Below are positions 6,921 to 16,790 of a stretch of DNA of 64,000 nucleotides, one piece after another (positions within the stretch are counted from its first letter, which is position 1; each line of letters opens with the position of its first letter). The notes under the pieces were generated by a model. That model searched no databases and was not told the origin of the DNA. It was given only the letters and a program-made list of their open reading frames with translations. This DNA is from Bacillus sp. FJAT-28004 (GTDB lineage Bacteria > Bacillota > Bacilli > Paenibacillales > Paenibacillaceae): contig NZ_LGHP01000002.1 of NCBI RefSeq assembly GCF_001280845.1, positions 775,439 through 839,438 of the forward strand, in the 5' to 3' direction. The translations under genes were made by a program, and so were the position numbers.

Positions 6921-8495
6921 ATGGAAATTTCATGTCGTGTTGTTATTGTAGATGACGAACTATTAGTCAGGCAGGGAATTAAGCATCTGTTGAATTGGGA
7001 ACAAGAGGGATTCCAAATTGTAGGCGAGGCATCTAACGGAAAAGAGGCGTTGGAGCTGATCGAGCGTGTCGAGCCTCATATTGTGATTACCGATATCGTA
7101 ATGCCCGTAATGGGCGGAGAAGAGCTAACTCGTGCAATAAAGGCGAGATATCCAGAAATTGAAGTGATCATATTGAGCAGTTACGGTGAGTTTGATTATG
7201 TGAGATCCACCTTTCAAAGTGGCGTTGTTGATTATATCTTAAAGCCTAAGCTTGAAGCTGTGCAGCTATTAGACACGGTGAAACGAACGGCGCAGAAAAT
7301 TCCTTCTCTGAAACTGATGGAATCAAATAACGATAGTCTGTCTATTAAGCATATAGTAGAGAAGCTTATTTCCGGTTATGAAATCGATGTTGATGACAGC
7401 ATCATTGCTGAAGCATTTCCTCATAACAGCTTCCGAGTAATTGGTGCTGATTTGAAGTCGCTGAACAGCGTGAACAGGGAAAGGCAGGATGATTCGCAGC
7501 TGCTCGACAAAATGAAAGCGGTGCTCAATACCGAGATTTCTGAGGCGCTCTATTTGCCACTGCTGACTGAACCGAATATGGCAGCTCTGCTCATCAACGT
7601 GGACCAACGCGATCAGCATATTTTGACAAGAGTAGGAAGAGAGCTTGCTTCTTGGTCCGAGGAGCGGATGAATGAAATAGGGTGGACGATTGGAGCATCT
7701 TTTTCAGATTTGAGACAGTTAAGTACGAACTACAAAGACAGTTTTCTCAAATTAAATTCATATCGCTACTTTCTTCCCCTCTCCAATCGTTTGATCATAC
7801 ACGGCGAGCTGCCAAAAACCTCTGATGAGATTGACATATTCAACATGAATCATTTCACTGAGCTCTTGAATAGACGGCAGTTCGATGAGGCATTTGGCGA
7901 GCTGCTTGAATATGTGGATGGTCGATCAAGCCAGTATAAAACCGATGTATTTGAGTTTAAGTCCTTCTTAGGCAATGTTATTTTTAATATTACGATTTTA
8001 TTAGGCCGTCAGGACCCAAGGATGAAAAAGCTCGATGAAACAAAGTATGCCTATTTCAAATCAATTGGGGAATCGTCGCATGTTTCGGAGGCAGCAGCGC
8101 TTTTACAGACGTTTATTAGCGAAGTAAACGATGTGATTCAGTTGAGAGGAGCAGCTAGCAGCAATCCAAATATGACCCAGCTGCTGCAATTTATTCGTGA
8201 GAATTACGCAGAGCCACTCAGCCTAACGGAAATAGCAAAACATTTTCATTTTAACCCATCTTATTTGTCGAGTTATTTCACTGCGCATAATAAAGAAGGC
8301 TTTAGCGAATATTTGAATAAAATTAGAGTGGAGAAAGCGGCTGAACTATTACAGCAGGATGCAGCTTCCATTTCTGAGATTAGCGGAATGGTTGGTTATT
8401 CAGACCACAGCTATTTTACGAAAGTATTTAAGAAGTTAACGGGCTTGTCTCCGAGTCATTATAGAAAACAATACATGGGTAAGAAGAGGGATTAG
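6921..8495 (+). CDS. response regulator, YesN type (receiver plus AraC-type DNA-binding domain)
   Basis: The 524-residue protein has an N-terminal receiver (1-120) with acidic pair Asp11-Asp12, phospho-acceptor Asp58 (VITDIVMP) and the conserved Lys in YILKPK. A central helical region links to a C-terminal AraC/XylS domain (about 425-524) with two helix-turn-helix units (LTEIAKHFHFNPSYLSSYF and ISEISGMVGYSDHSYFTKVF). ATG 6921 follows CGGAGG by eight bases; the frame is open back to 6867. The cognate kinase follows after three bases, then an ABC sugar importer, which it presumably activates. Confidence 0.93.
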   Translation: MEISCRVVIVDDELLVRQGIKHLLNWEQEGFQIVGEASNGKEALELIERVEPHIVITDIVMPVMGGEELTRAIKARYPEIEVIILSSYGEFDYVRSTFQSGVVDYILKPKLEAVQLLDTVKRTAQKIPSLKLMESNNDSLSIKHIVEKLISGYEIDVDDSIIAEAFPHNSFRVIGADLKSLNSVNRERQDDSQLLDKMKAVLNTEISEALYLPLLTEPNMAALLINVDQRDQHILTRVGRELASWSEERMNEIGWTIGASFSDLRQLSTNYKDSFLKLNSYRYFLPLSNRLIIHGELPKTSDEIDIFNMNHFTELLNRRQFDEAFGELLEYVDGRSSQYKTDVFEFKSFLGNVIFNITILLGRQDPRMKKLDETKYAYFKSIGESSHVSEAAALLQTFISEVNDVIQLRGAASSNPNMTQLLQFIRENYAEPLSLTEIAKHFHFNPSYLSSYFTAHNKEGFSEYLNKIRVEKAAELLQQDAASISEISGMVGYSDHSYFTKVFKKLTGLSPSHYRKQYMGKKRD

Positions 8496-8498
8496 GTT

Positions 8499-10274
8499 AT
8501 GAGAGTTTTTTTGGACAAATTTAAGTATCACGGTCTGTTTATCAAAATGTTTACGGTCACGCTCGTTAGCATCATTGCGGTATCGCTGCTTACATCAACT
8601 GTCATGATACAAATGTCAGAGAAGCTGTTCATGAATACATTCAGCATCACCAATTCCAAAATCATCAGCCAGATCAAATCGAACTTCGAGTCCTTCAACT
8701 ATTCCATCGTAACCGCGTCCAATAATGTGCTTCAAAATGGCGCGATAAAAGGTTTTCTGACAAAACCGGACAAAAACGCAATAACCTCCGTAAGAAGCTA
8801 TTATGAGGCTAGTATGCAGATGAAGCGGATTCAGTCCAATGTCGCTGCATATCCGGTCACAATCACCATCACAGGCATTAATGGAAAAAGTCACTCGACG
8901 GATAGCTATTATTGGCCGAATTCCTTAGAGAAACTAAGAAACAGCCGCATAACAGAGAATACGCTTGACGAGCCTAAGCGGCTCATTTATCAATTGGATA
9001 ATGAGAACATGACCGATTCGTTAGCTGAAGATCCGATTATTGTTGCTTCAAGGGCATTGATGGAAAAAACGAGTGCGAAAAAATACGGCATTGTTTACTT
9101 TGCGATAAAGGAAAGTGAATTTAAGCGGTTTTATTCAAGCTTCACGAGCACTGGCAACGATGTTGTCATTTTGGATCGAGCTGGTTTGGTCGTATCGAGC
9201 AATCGTCACGAGCTTATAGGCAAAGAAGAGCATGATCTTCTCGGTTACGCTAAAGCAATTGACGAGCAAAAATTGAATTTTAAAGATGTAAGCGTTATGG
9301 GAAAAAGCACCTTGGTGCTGTCGGAGTATCTCCCAGTTTATGATTTTTACCTTGTTAATTTAATTGATAAGCAAGCGGTGCTTAGCGAGATGGTTGATTT
9401 CAAGACGGTCGCGCTTATTTGCGTTGCCATTGTATTCGTTGCGCTTATTATCGTGTTTCTTATTTCACGACGACTGACCAAATCGTTGACTAGGTTAGCT
9501 AGACAAATGTCGGGTATTACAGCCAATCATTTCGATAACTACATCAATGTTACGGGCAGCTATGAGATTAAACAACTCGGAAATGCTTACAACTATATGT
9601 TGGATGAACTGAATGATTATATAAAGCAGCTCATTCAAACGCAGAAGGACCAGCGCAATGCTGAGCTTTCGGCTCTACAAATGCAAATTAATCCTCATTT
9701 TCTTTATAACACACTCGCATCCGTCAAAATATTAGTGCAGCAGGGCAATAAAGAAAAAGCTGCAGCTACGATCAATTCGCTTATTTCATTATTGCAAAAT
9801 ACAGTAAGCAACATTAGCGAGACGATTAGCGTAGCTCAAGAGCTCGTAAATTTGAAGCATTACGTATTTATTAACCATGTTCGCTATGGCGAGCAAATTG
9901 TCGTCAATTATTTTGTTTCGAATGACTGTTATGGATTTCACTTACCTAAGCTTATCATCCAGCCTTTTATTGAAAATGCTTTCTTCCACGCTTTTCAGGA
10001 ACGAAACGATGGACATATTTATGTGCTATTCTCACGCGAGGATAACGCATTAGTTATTGAGGTCGTAGACAATGGGATCGGGATGAAGGATTATAACCAT
10101 GAAAATCATGACAATAGCTCAAACAACGGCAGCCATTTTTTCTCTGGAATAGGCATACGTAATGTGCAAGATCGCATCGTATTGCTCTATGGAGAGGAAT
10201 TCGGCGTTGAAATTGTAAGTGATATCGGTGAAGGGACACGGGTAAAAATCAGGCTGCCGCTAAAATCCGCCTAA
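8499..10274 (+). CDS. sensor histidine kinase, YesM type
   Basis: The 591-residue kinase has a first membrane helix (about 17-37), an extracellular sensor region of about 260 residues, a second membrane helix (about 305-327), a HAMP linker and a His_kinase region. The phospho-acceptor is His400 in QINPHFLYNTLASVK. The ATP-binding part shows IIQPFIENAFFHAF and VVDNGIGM. It is one of the LytS/YehU-like kinases paired with YesN regulators, sensing extracellular sugars or a sugar-loaded binding protein. It starts three bases after the response regulator stop, in one operon. Confidence 0.93.
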   Translation: MRVFLDKFKYHGLFIKMFTVTLVSIIAVSLLTSTVMIQMSEKLFMNTFSITNSKIISQIKSNFESFNYSIVTASNNVLQNGAIKGFLTKPDKNAITSVRSYYEASMQMKRIQSNVAAYPVTITITGINGKSHSTDSYYWPNSLEKLRNSRITENTLDEPKRLIYQLDNENMTDSLAEDPIIVASRALMEKTSAKKYGIVYFAIKESEFKRFYSSFTSTGNDVVILDRAGLVVSSNRHELIGKEEHDLLGYAKAIDEQKLNFKDVSVMGKSTLVLSEYLPVYDFYLVNLIDKQAVLSEMVDFKTVALICVAIVFVALIIVFLISRRLTKSLTRLARQMSGITANHFDNYINVTGSYEIKQLGNAYNYMLDELNDYIKQLIQTQKDQRNAELSALQMQINPHFLYNTLASVKILVQQGNKEKAAATINSLISLLQNTVSNISETISVAQELVNLKHYVFINHVRYGEQIVVNYFVSNDCYGFHLPKLIIQPFIENAFFHAFQERNDGHIYVLFSREDNALVIEVVDNGIGMKDYNHENHDNSSNNGSHFFSGIGIRNVQDRIVLLYGEEFGVEIVSDIGEGTRVKIRLPLKSA

Positions 10275-10385
10275 AAAAAATACCAATAAACAAAATAAGT
10301 CATAATTACATATTAACGTTTGGAAAGGTAACAATAGAATGACAAAAGCACACAAATATATTGCTAACGAGTCCATTTATCGAGT

Positions 10386-10394
10386 TGATATAAT
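10386..10394 (+). promoter_or_regulatory. extended -10 promoter of the sugar importer genes
   Basis: TG-A-TATAAT is an extended -10 with a perfect hexamer at 10389-10394. No good -35 is seen at 16-18 bases, which is common for extended -10 promoters. It lies 55 bases before the TTG start of the binding protein. Confidence 0.6.
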
Positions 10395-10408
10395 TAAAAT
10401 CGTTAGCC

Positions 10409-10422
10409 GGCAAACGCTTTCA
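10409..10422 (+). promoter_or_regulatory. candidate cre site (CcpA)
   Basis: GGCAAACGCTTTCA matches the cre consensus TGWAANCGNTNWCA at all but two positions. It lies 15 bases after the -10, over the expected transcribed start, a usual place for CcpA repression of sugar genes. Confidence 0.6.
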
Positions 10423-10448
10423 AATAAGATTTCAAGGGGTTGAATGAA

Positions 10449-11750
10449 TTGAAAAAACTACTTGCAATTATGTTGGCCAGCTTCGTGCTGCTGACAGCAT
10501 GTTCTAGTAAAGAAAACAATGTTCCTAACAATGGCGGTGCAACTGCTGAAGGAACGAAAGAAATTACGGTATGGGCGTGGGACAAAGCTTTTAATATCGG
10601 TGCCATGGAACGCGCAAGCGAAGCCTACAAAGCAAAAAATCCAGATTCCACTTTAAAAGTTAATATCGTTGAAAATGCACAAGCTGATATTATTCAAAAA
10701 TTGAATGCTGGCTTGAATGCCGGTACGACAAAAAGCTTGCCGACAATCGTATTGATTGAAGATTACCGTGCACAAAGCTTCTTGCAAGCTTACCCGGAAG
10801 CTTTCTTTGATTTAACAGAGTTTATTAAACCAGGCGACTTTGCCGACTACAAAATCGGACCAACGAGCCTAGAAGGCAAGCAATACGGCGTACCATTCGA
10901 TACGGGCGCAGCAGGCTTGTACGTGAGAAAAGATTACTTAGAAGAAGCAGGCTATAAACTAGCTGACCTTCAGGATATTGACTGGAAGAAGTTTATCGAA
11001 ATCGGTAAAGCAGTGAAAACCAAAACAGGCAAAGCGCTTCTTACACAAGATCCAAATGACCTTGGACTCATCCGCATGATGATCCAATCTGCTGGCTCAT
11101 GGTACTTGAAAGAAGACGGTACTACGCCTAATTTAGCGGGCAACGAGGCACTTAAAGAAGCTTTTGAAACGTACAAAGAAATTATGGATGCTGACATCGT
11201 TAAGGTTATTTCTGACTGGAGCCAATTTGTTGGTGGATTCAACAGCGGTGAAGTTGCAACGATCCCTACTGGCAACTGGATTACGGCTTCCGTTAAGGCC
11301 GAAGCTTCTCAGTCCGGCAAATGGGCGGTTGTACCTTTCCCTAAACTGACGAACAACCCGAACTCGGTAAATGCTTCTAACCTTGGAGGCAGCTCATGGT
11401 ATGTCATGAACGTTGACGGCAAAGAAGCAGCGGCAGAATTTTTAAAGCAAACCTTTGGTTCCGATGTGGATCTTTATCAGAAGCTTGTAACAGAGATTGG
11501 CGCAATCGGTACGCTTAAAGCAGCAGCTGCTGGAGATGCGTATAAACAAGCGGATGAATTTTTCGGCGGACAAAAGGTCATTGAAGATTTCGCTAAATGG
11601 ACAGAGAAAATTCCGAAAGTAAACTATGGCATGCATACGTATGCGATTGAAGATATTCTCGTTGTAGAAATGCAAAATTTCTTAGGCGGCAAAGCCATCG
11701 ACAAAGTACTAAACGACGCTCAAGCACAAGCAGAAACGCAAGTTAAATAA
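10449..11750 (+). CDS. ABC sugar transporter, lipoprotein binding protein (family 1)
   Basis: The 433-residue protein begins with a short basic region, a hydrophobic stretch and the lipobox L-T-A-C with the lipid-modified Cys near residue 17. The mature part has the family 1 solute-binding pattern (ITVWAWDKAFNIGAMERA at the N-terminus, IPTGNWITASV in the middle). It would capture an oligosaccharide outside and deliver it to the two permeases that follow. TTG 10449 is preferred to TTG 10440 because AAGGGG (10435-10440) would otherwise abut the start codon. The promoter region has an extended -10 and a cre site. Confidence 0.92.
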   Translation: MKKLLAIMLASFVLLTACSSKENNVPNNGGATAEGTKEITVWAWDKAFNIGAMERASEAYKAKNPDSTLKVNIVENAQADIIQKLNAGLNAGTTKSLPTIVLIEDYRAQSFLQAYPEAFFDLTEFIKPGDFADYKIGPTSLEGKQYGVPFDTGAAGLYVRKDYLEEAGYKLADLQDIDWKKFIEIGKAVKTKTGKALLTQDPNDLGLIRMMIQSAGSWYLKEDGTTPNLAGNEALKEAFETYKEIMDADIVKVISDWSQFVGGFNSGEVATIPTGNWITASVKAEASQSGKWAVVPFPKLTNNPNSVNASNLGGSSWYVMNVDGKEAAAEFLKQTFGSDVDLYQKLVTEIGAIGTLKAAAAGDAYKQADEFFGGQKVIEDFAKWTEKIPKVNYGMHTYAIEDILVVEMQNFLGGKAIDKVLNDAQAQAETQVK

Positions 11751-11760
11751 ATCAGACCAT

Positions 11761-11858
11761 ACGGCAAGTGAATAAAACCTGGGGCTTCTCCTACTCCTGA
11801 TTCGCATAATCGGTATCCGGCAGCAGGAGCTGGAGGAGTCTAAAGGTTTTATTGCCGT
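11761..11858 (+). repeat. large intercistronic stem-loop
   Basis: ACGGCAA(GTG)AATAAAACCT at 11761-11780 pairs with 11844-11858, with one bulge. The enclosed part also pairs (CTCCT-rich left side with AGGAG-rich right side 11821-11841). It sits between the binding protein and permease genes. There is no T run, so it may stabilise the upstream message and give more binding protein than permease, as in malE-malF operons. Confidence 0.6.
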
Positions 11859-11879
11859 AAAGAAAGGGGTTAGGCTAAC

Positions 11880-12776
11880 GTGAAAGCAGCGAGGCCTGGC
11901 GTGAGTATTCGCAACAGAGCCAACTTAACTGGATGGATGTTCGTTATCCTTGCCGTCATTATGATTGCGGCGTTCTATTTCTATCCGATGATTCAAGCGC
12001 TCATTTTATCGTTTAAATCCGGTAAAGGTATGAATCTATCATTTACGGGGTTCGATAACTACGTTCGTCTATTCAGCGATAAAACGTTTTTAACTGCGGT
12101 TAAGAACACATTTATTTATTTGATTATCCAAGTACCCATTATGATTGTTCTGGCTATGTTTATTTCCGTTTTATTAAATGACAGCAAGCTGAAATTTAAA
12201 GGCTTTTTCCGTACGGCAATATTTTTGCCGGCTGTTACCTCACTCGTTGCCTATTCCGTTATTTTTAAATACTTATTTGCTACAGACGGCTTGGTCAATA
12301 AAATGCTCACTAATCTCCACTTGGTATCGACGCCGATTCAATGGATCACTGACCCATTTTGGGCGAAAATAACTGTTATCATTGCAATCACATGGCGCTG
12401 GACAGGCTATAATATGATTTTCTATTTGTCCGCGCTTCAAAATATTGATCACTCGATTTATGAGGCAGCAAAAATTGATGGCGCCTCCTCTACGAGACAG
12501 TTTTTTGGCATTACGGTGCCATTGCTTAAACCGATCATATTATTTACATCCATCACTTCTACGATCGGAACCTTGCAGTTGTTTGATGAAGTCGTCAATA
12601 TTACGAAGGGTGGACCGGGCAACGCGTCGATGTCCATTTCGCAATATATTTACAATTTGTCATTCAAGTATTCGTCCGATTTCGGATATGCTGCGACCGT
12701 GTCGTATTCTATCGTAATCATGATCATCATATTGGCATTCGTACAGTTTAAAGCGGCAGGTGATAAAAATGGATAA
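11880..12776 (+). CDS. ABC sugar transporter permease, MalF/UgpA type
   Basis: The 298-residue membrane protein has about six hydrophobic segments. The first is near residues 19-40, and the EAA loop YEAAKIDGASSTRQFFGITVP near residue 200 contacts the ATPase. It forms a heterodimer with the next gene product. The start is GTG 11880, about ten bases after an AAAGGGG site. Its 3' end overlaps the next gene by eight bases, so the two are translationally coupled. No ATPase gene is present in the locus; an MsmX-type shared ATPase is expected elsewhere. Confidence 0.93.
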   Translation: MKAARPGVSIRNRANLTGWMFVILAVIMIAAFYFYPMIQALILSFKSGKGMNLSFTGFDNYVRLFSDKTFLTAVKNTFIYLIIQVPIMIVLAMFISVLLNDSKLKFKGFFRTAIFLPAVTSLVAYSVIFKYLFATDGLVNKMLTNLHLVSTPIQWITDPFWAKITVIIAITWRWTGYNMIFYLSALQNIDHSIYEAAKIDGASSTRQFFGITVPLLKPIILFTSITSTIGTLQLFDEVVNITKGGPGNASMSISQYIYNLSFKYSSDFGYAATVSYSIVIMIIILAFVQFKAAGDKNG

Positions 12777-13593
12777 ATTAAAACGCGTTTTTGTTTATAT
12801 TTTTCTAAGTGTCGCTGCGTTCGTTTCCATCTTTCCGTTTCTTTGGATGATTATCAGCGCTACGAATAAGTCAGCTGACGTAACGAAGGGAAGATTGCTT
12901 CCCGGCAGCCAGCTAATTGAAAATTTAAGTCAATTATTTGAGACGGTAGATATTGTTCCGGCATTGTTGAACTCGGCAAAAATATCAGTTACGACAACTA
13001 TTTTGGCCATGGTTATAGCCTCTTTAGCTGGTTATGGCTTTGAGATTTATAAGAGCAAGGCAAAGGATGTCGTATTTAACATCCTGCTGCTCTCTATGAT
13101 GATTCCTTTCGCGGCGATTATGGTGCCGTTGTATCAGATGTTTGCAGGCATATCGCAAGCTGTGCCATTTCTCGGTATAGACACGTTGTCTGGTGTTGTA
13201 CTTCCGACCTTTACAACGGCATTTCTCATTTTCTTCTTCCGTCAAAACACGAAGATGTTTCCGCGGGAGCTGCTAGAAGCAGGTCGAATTGATGGTCTTA
13301 ACGAAATCAGTCTTTTCTTCCGTATTTTTATGCCTACGATGAAAACGACCTATGCTGCGGCAGGTATCATTACCTTTATGTCGAGCTGGAACAACTACTT
13401 ATGGCCGCTCATTGTACTGCAATCGCCAGAGAAGAAAACAATTCCGATGCTCATTTCTAATTTAGGTTCGAGCTATTCACCGGATTACGGAATTATTATG
13501 ACTGCGATCGTTATATCGACGATTCCGACTGCGCTTGTGTTCTTCCTCATGCAGAAACATTTTGTTGCAGGGATGACAGGTTCAGTGAAATAA
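12769..13593 (+). CDS. ABC sugar transporter permease, MalG/UgpE type
   Basis: The 274-residue protein has about six membrane segments and a MalG-type EAA loop (LLEAGRIDGLNEISLFFRIF) near residue 170. ATG 12769 lies inside the end of the preceding permease gene and has a GGCAGGTG site. The ending FVAGMTGSVK resembles the conserved C-terminus of CUT1 permeases. It completes the importer with the preceding two genes. Confidence 0.93.
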   Translation: MDKLKRVFVYIFLSVAAFVSIFPFLWMIISATNKSADVTKGRLLPGSQLIENLSQLFETVDIVPALLNSAKISVTTTILAMVIASLAGYGFEIYKSKAKDVVFNILLLSMMIPFAAIMVPLYQMFAGISQAVPFLGIDTLSGVVLPTFTTAFLIFFFRQNTKMFPRELLEAGRIDGLNEISLFFRIFMPTMKTTYAAAGIITFMSSWNNYLWPLIVLQSPEKKTIPMLISNLGSSYSPDYGIIMTAIVISTIPTALVFFLMQKHFVAGMTGSVK

Positions 13594-13603
13594 GAATGAA
13601 CAG

Positions 13604-13648
13604 AGTCAGGCGGGCTGCGTGTTATATGTGCAGCTCACCTGACTTTTA
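13604..13648 (+). terminator. hairpin between the permease and GH2 genes
   Basis: AGTCAGG and GCTGC (13604-13618) pair with GCAGC and CCTGACT (13630-13644) around a 3x3 internal loop, followed by TTTTA. It could be a partial terminator, letting some transcripts read into the beta-galactosidase gene. Confidence 0.5.
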
Positions 13649-13671
13649 AATCAATTTAAGGGGAAAACCAA

Positions 13672-16600
13672 ATGAATGAGATTAAGCCGAATATAAAATG
13701 GCTCACCGATTTAAGCGTATTTGCTGTGAACCGGCTGCCAGCACATTCCGATCATCGTTATTATGAATCGATAGGGGAAGCAGCAGCTGATGACAAAATG
13801 GCGCTCCGCCATGATCTAAACGAGAGCTGGAAATTCAACTATGAAGTGAAGCCAGAGGATCGCCCGGAGCGATTCCACCAGCTGGATTATGAATGCGATA
13901 GCTGGAGAGATATCAATGTGCCGGGGCATATCCAATTGCAGGGTTACGGAAAACCGCAATATGTGAATACGATGTACCCTTGGGATGGTCATCATGACAT
14001 TCGTCCGCCAGCTATTCCGGAAGATCATAACCCTGTCGGCAGCTATGTGAAATTTTTTAAGCTGCCGGCAAATATGCAGGAAAAGCCTGTCTACATTTCG
14101 TTTCAAGGTGTGGAATCAGCATTTTATGTGTGGTTGAATGGGAAATTTGTAGGGTACAGCGAGGATAGCTTTACGCCTGCGGAGTTTGATCTATCTTCGT
14201 TTTTGATAGAGGGAGAAAACAAGCTAGCCGTTGAAGTATATCAACGGAGTACGGGCAGCTGGCTGGAGGATCAAGATTTCTGGCGTTTCTCCGGCATTTT
14301 CCGCGATGTTTATTTGTATACCGTTCCAAGCATTCACATCCGTGATCTATTTGTACATGCAGATCTAGATAAAGACTATACGAATGGCAGTCTTAAAGTG
14401 GATATGAAATTGACGGGTCAGCAGCCATCGAGACTAATGCTTGAATTAAAGGATGCTGATGGTTTGGCAGTGGCGACAGCTTCGTCGGAAGCGGTAGCGG
14501 GTCAATCGATATCGCTTTCACTAGAAGCTGGCAAAGTGTTCCCTTGGAGTGCGGAGAAACCTTATTTATACATGCTTTATATAACGGCTTATGACCATGA
14601 AGGCAATTTAATCGAAGCGATTCCTCAGAAGGTTGGTTTCCGCAAATTTGAAATGATTGATAGAATCATGCATCTCAACGGCAAGCGCATCGTATTCAAG
14701 GGCGTTAACCGCCATGAATTCAATAGCCGCAAGGGAAGAGCGATTTCGAAGGAAGATATGCTGTGGGATATTGCGACGCTTAAGCGCAACAATCTGAATG
14801 CAGTTAGAACTTCCCATTATCCGAATCAATCGTTATGGTATGAGCTATGTGATATTTACGGTGTATATGTTATTGATGAGATGAATCTTGAGACGCATGG
14901 ATCGTGGCAGAAAATGGGCGCGGTTGAGCCGTCTTGGAACATCCCGGAAAACAAACCGGAATGGCAGCCTATCGTAATGGATCGTGCCATTTCCATGGTT
15001 GAACGCGATAAGAACCATCCGTCTATTCTGATTTGGTCTGTAGGCAATGAAGCATATGCAGGCGAGGTGCTCCTGAACGTATCGAATTACTTCCGCGAGA
15101 CGGACCCTAGCCGGCTAGTTCATTACGAAGGCGTATTCCATAACCGCAAATACAACGATACTAGTGATATGGAGAGCCGGATGTACGCAAAACCTGCTGA
15201 TATTGAGGAATATTTGAACGACGACCCGCAAAAGCCGTATATTAGCTGCGAATACATGCATGCAATGGGCAATTCGGTAGGAGGCATGCACAAATATACG
15301 GAGCTGGAACAAAAGTATCCGATGTATCAGGGCGGCTTCATCTGGGATTATATCGATCAAGTTATTGTGAAGAAGGATCGTTACGGCAAAGAGTTTTTAG
15401 CTTTCGGGGGAGACTTCGACGACCGTGCGACGGATTACAACTTCTGTACGAATGGTATCGTTTATGCTGACCGCAAGGAATCGCCGAAGATGCAGGAAGT
15501 TAAGTTTCTTTATCAGAACATTAAGCTTATTCCTGATCGCCAAGGTGTGAAGATCATAAATGAGAATTTATTCGAAGGTACGGACGCTTATGATTTAGTT
15601 ATTTGCCTCCATTTTGAAGGGAAAGAAGTATTCCGAAGTAAAACTTCGGTTGATGTAGCTGCGCAGAGCGAGTCTTATGTGAAGCTTGACCTGCCAGAGA
15701 TTACGGAGCAGGGAGAATATGTGCTGCATGCTTCTCTTACGTTAAAAGAGGACCACTTGTGGGCACAAGCAGGTTATGAGATTTCCTTCGGACAATACGT
15801 GTTTTTACTTGAACACAATACGGAAACGATATTGCCACAAGGTTCGCTGCGAGTTGTAGAAGGTGATGTTAACATTGGCGTTCATGGGCGCGACTTCAGC
15901 ATCATGTTCTCGAAGCAGGCGGGCACGCTCACTTCAGTGAACTATGCAGGCAGAGAGATGATTGCTATCCCGCCGGCGCCATTATTCTGGCGTGCGACGA
16001 CGGATAATGATAAAGGATTCTCGCTTGGTTTTGATTCCGGTGTTTGGTTCGCAGCTAGCCTGACACGCAAATGCATCAAGGTTGAACTTACTGAGCAGAC
16101 CGGGAGTGCAACAGTCACATTCCAGTATAAGCTAAGCATTAGTTCTGAAGTGCTGGTGACGGTTGCTTACACGGTGCTCGCAGATGGCAGCATGAACATC
16201 AAATCACGCTACAACGGAGCAGAAGGGCTGCCGAAGCTGCCGATATTTGCACTCTCATTCAAAGTTCCAGCAGACTATTGCCACCTGGACTGGTACGCAA
16301 TGGGTCCGGAAGAGAACTACATCGACCGCGCATTTGGAGCTAAGCTTTGCGAGTTCAGAAATGATGCCGCAGACAATGTATCAGGTTATGTTGTGCCGCA
16401 AGAATCAGGTAATCGCACGGGCGTTCGCCGTGTAAATATTACGAATGATGATGGTCACGGCATTCGGATTACAGCACCTGCAACGCAGCCTGTAGAATGC
16501 AATATTTCGCCGTATACAGCATTTGAGCTAGAGAGTGCCTATCATCATTATGAACTGCCGAACGTTCATTACACGGTAGTCACTGTAGCTGGCAGGCAAA

Positions 16601-16704
16601 TGGGTGTTGGCGGTGACGACAGCTGGGGCGCTCCTGTACATGATGAGTATCTCATTCCAGCAAATCAAGATTTGGCTTTTGAATTCAACATTCATCGTGT
16701 TTAG
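13672..16704 (+). CDS. lacZ: beta-galactosidase, GH2 (LacZ-like)
   Basis: The 1010-residue protein has the LacZ five-domain layout: sugar-binding jelly-roll (about 50-220), immunoglobulin-like domain, TIM barrel (about 320-620), second immunoglobulin-like domain and a C-terminal beta-sandwich (about 730-1008). The acid/base is Glu460 (WSVGNEAY) and the nucleophile is Glu527 (ISCEYMHAMGNS). It hydrolyses terminal beta-galactosides such as lactose or galactose side-chain oligosaccharides. There is no signal peptide. It follows the importer genes in the same direction and is probably the hydrolase for what they bring in. Confidence 0.95.
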   Translation: MNEIKPNIKWLTDLSVFAVNRLPAHSDHRYYESIGEAAADDKMALRHDLNESWKFNYEVKPEDRPERFHQLDYECDSWRDINVPGHIQLQGYGKPQYVNTMYPWDGHHDIRPPAIPEDHNPVGSYVKFFKLPANMQEKPVYISFQGVESAFYVWLNGKFVGYSEDSFTPAEFDLSSFLIEGENKLAVEVYQRSTGSWLEDQDFWRFSGIFRDVYLYTVPSIHIRDLFVHADLDKDYTNGSLKVDMKLTGQQPSRLMLELKDADGLAVATASSEAVAGQSISLSLEAGKVFPWSAEKPYLYMLYITAYDHEGNLIEAIPQKVGFRKFEMIDRIMHLNGKRIVFKGVNRHEFNSRKGRAISKEDMLWDIATLKRNNLNAVRTSHYPNQSLWYELCDIYGVYVIDEMNLETHGSWQKMGAVEPSWNIPENKPEWQPIVMDRAISMVERDKNHPSILIWSVGNEAYAGEVLLNVSNYFRETDPSRLVHYEGVFHNRKYNDTSDMESRMYAKPADIEEYLNDDPQKPYISCEYMHAMGNSVGGMHKYTELEQKYPMYQGGFIWDYIDQVIVKKDRYGKEFLAFGGDFDDRATDYNFCTNGIVYADRKESPKMQEVKFLYQNIKLIPDRQGVKIINENLFEGTDAYDLVICLHFEGKEVFRSKTSVDVAAQSESYVKLDLPEITEQGEYVLHASLTLKEDHLWAQAGYEISFGQYVFLLEHNTETILPQGSLRVVEGDVNIGVHGRDFSIMFSKQAGTLTSVNYAGREMIAIPPAPLFWRATTDNDKGFSLGFDSGVWFAASLTRKCIKVELTEQTGSATVTFQYKLSISSEVLVTVAYTVLADGSMNIKSRYNGAEGLPKLPIFALSFKVPADYCHLDWYAMGPEENYIDRAFGAKLCEFRNDAADNVSGYVVPQESGNRTGVRRVNITNDDGHGIRITAPATQPVECNISPYTAFELESAYHHYELPNVHYTVVTVAGRQMGVGGDDSWGAPVHDEYLIPANQDLAFEFNIHRV

Positions 16705-16736
16705 GCTAAGTTTATGAAAAAGATCATATAAGAAGA

Positions 16737-16790
16737 AGAGAGGCTGTCCCATAGGTAGAGAAATCTACTTTTGGGACAGCCTCTTTTTAA
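16737..16790. terminator. bidirectional terminator
   Basis: A perfect 12-bp stem AGAGGCTGTCCC (16739-16750) with GGGACAGCCTCT (16773-16784) is followed by TTTTT on + and preceded by an A-rich run. A second small hairpin (GTAGA with TCTAC) lies inside. It separates the convergent GH2 and AraC genes. Confidence 0.9.
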
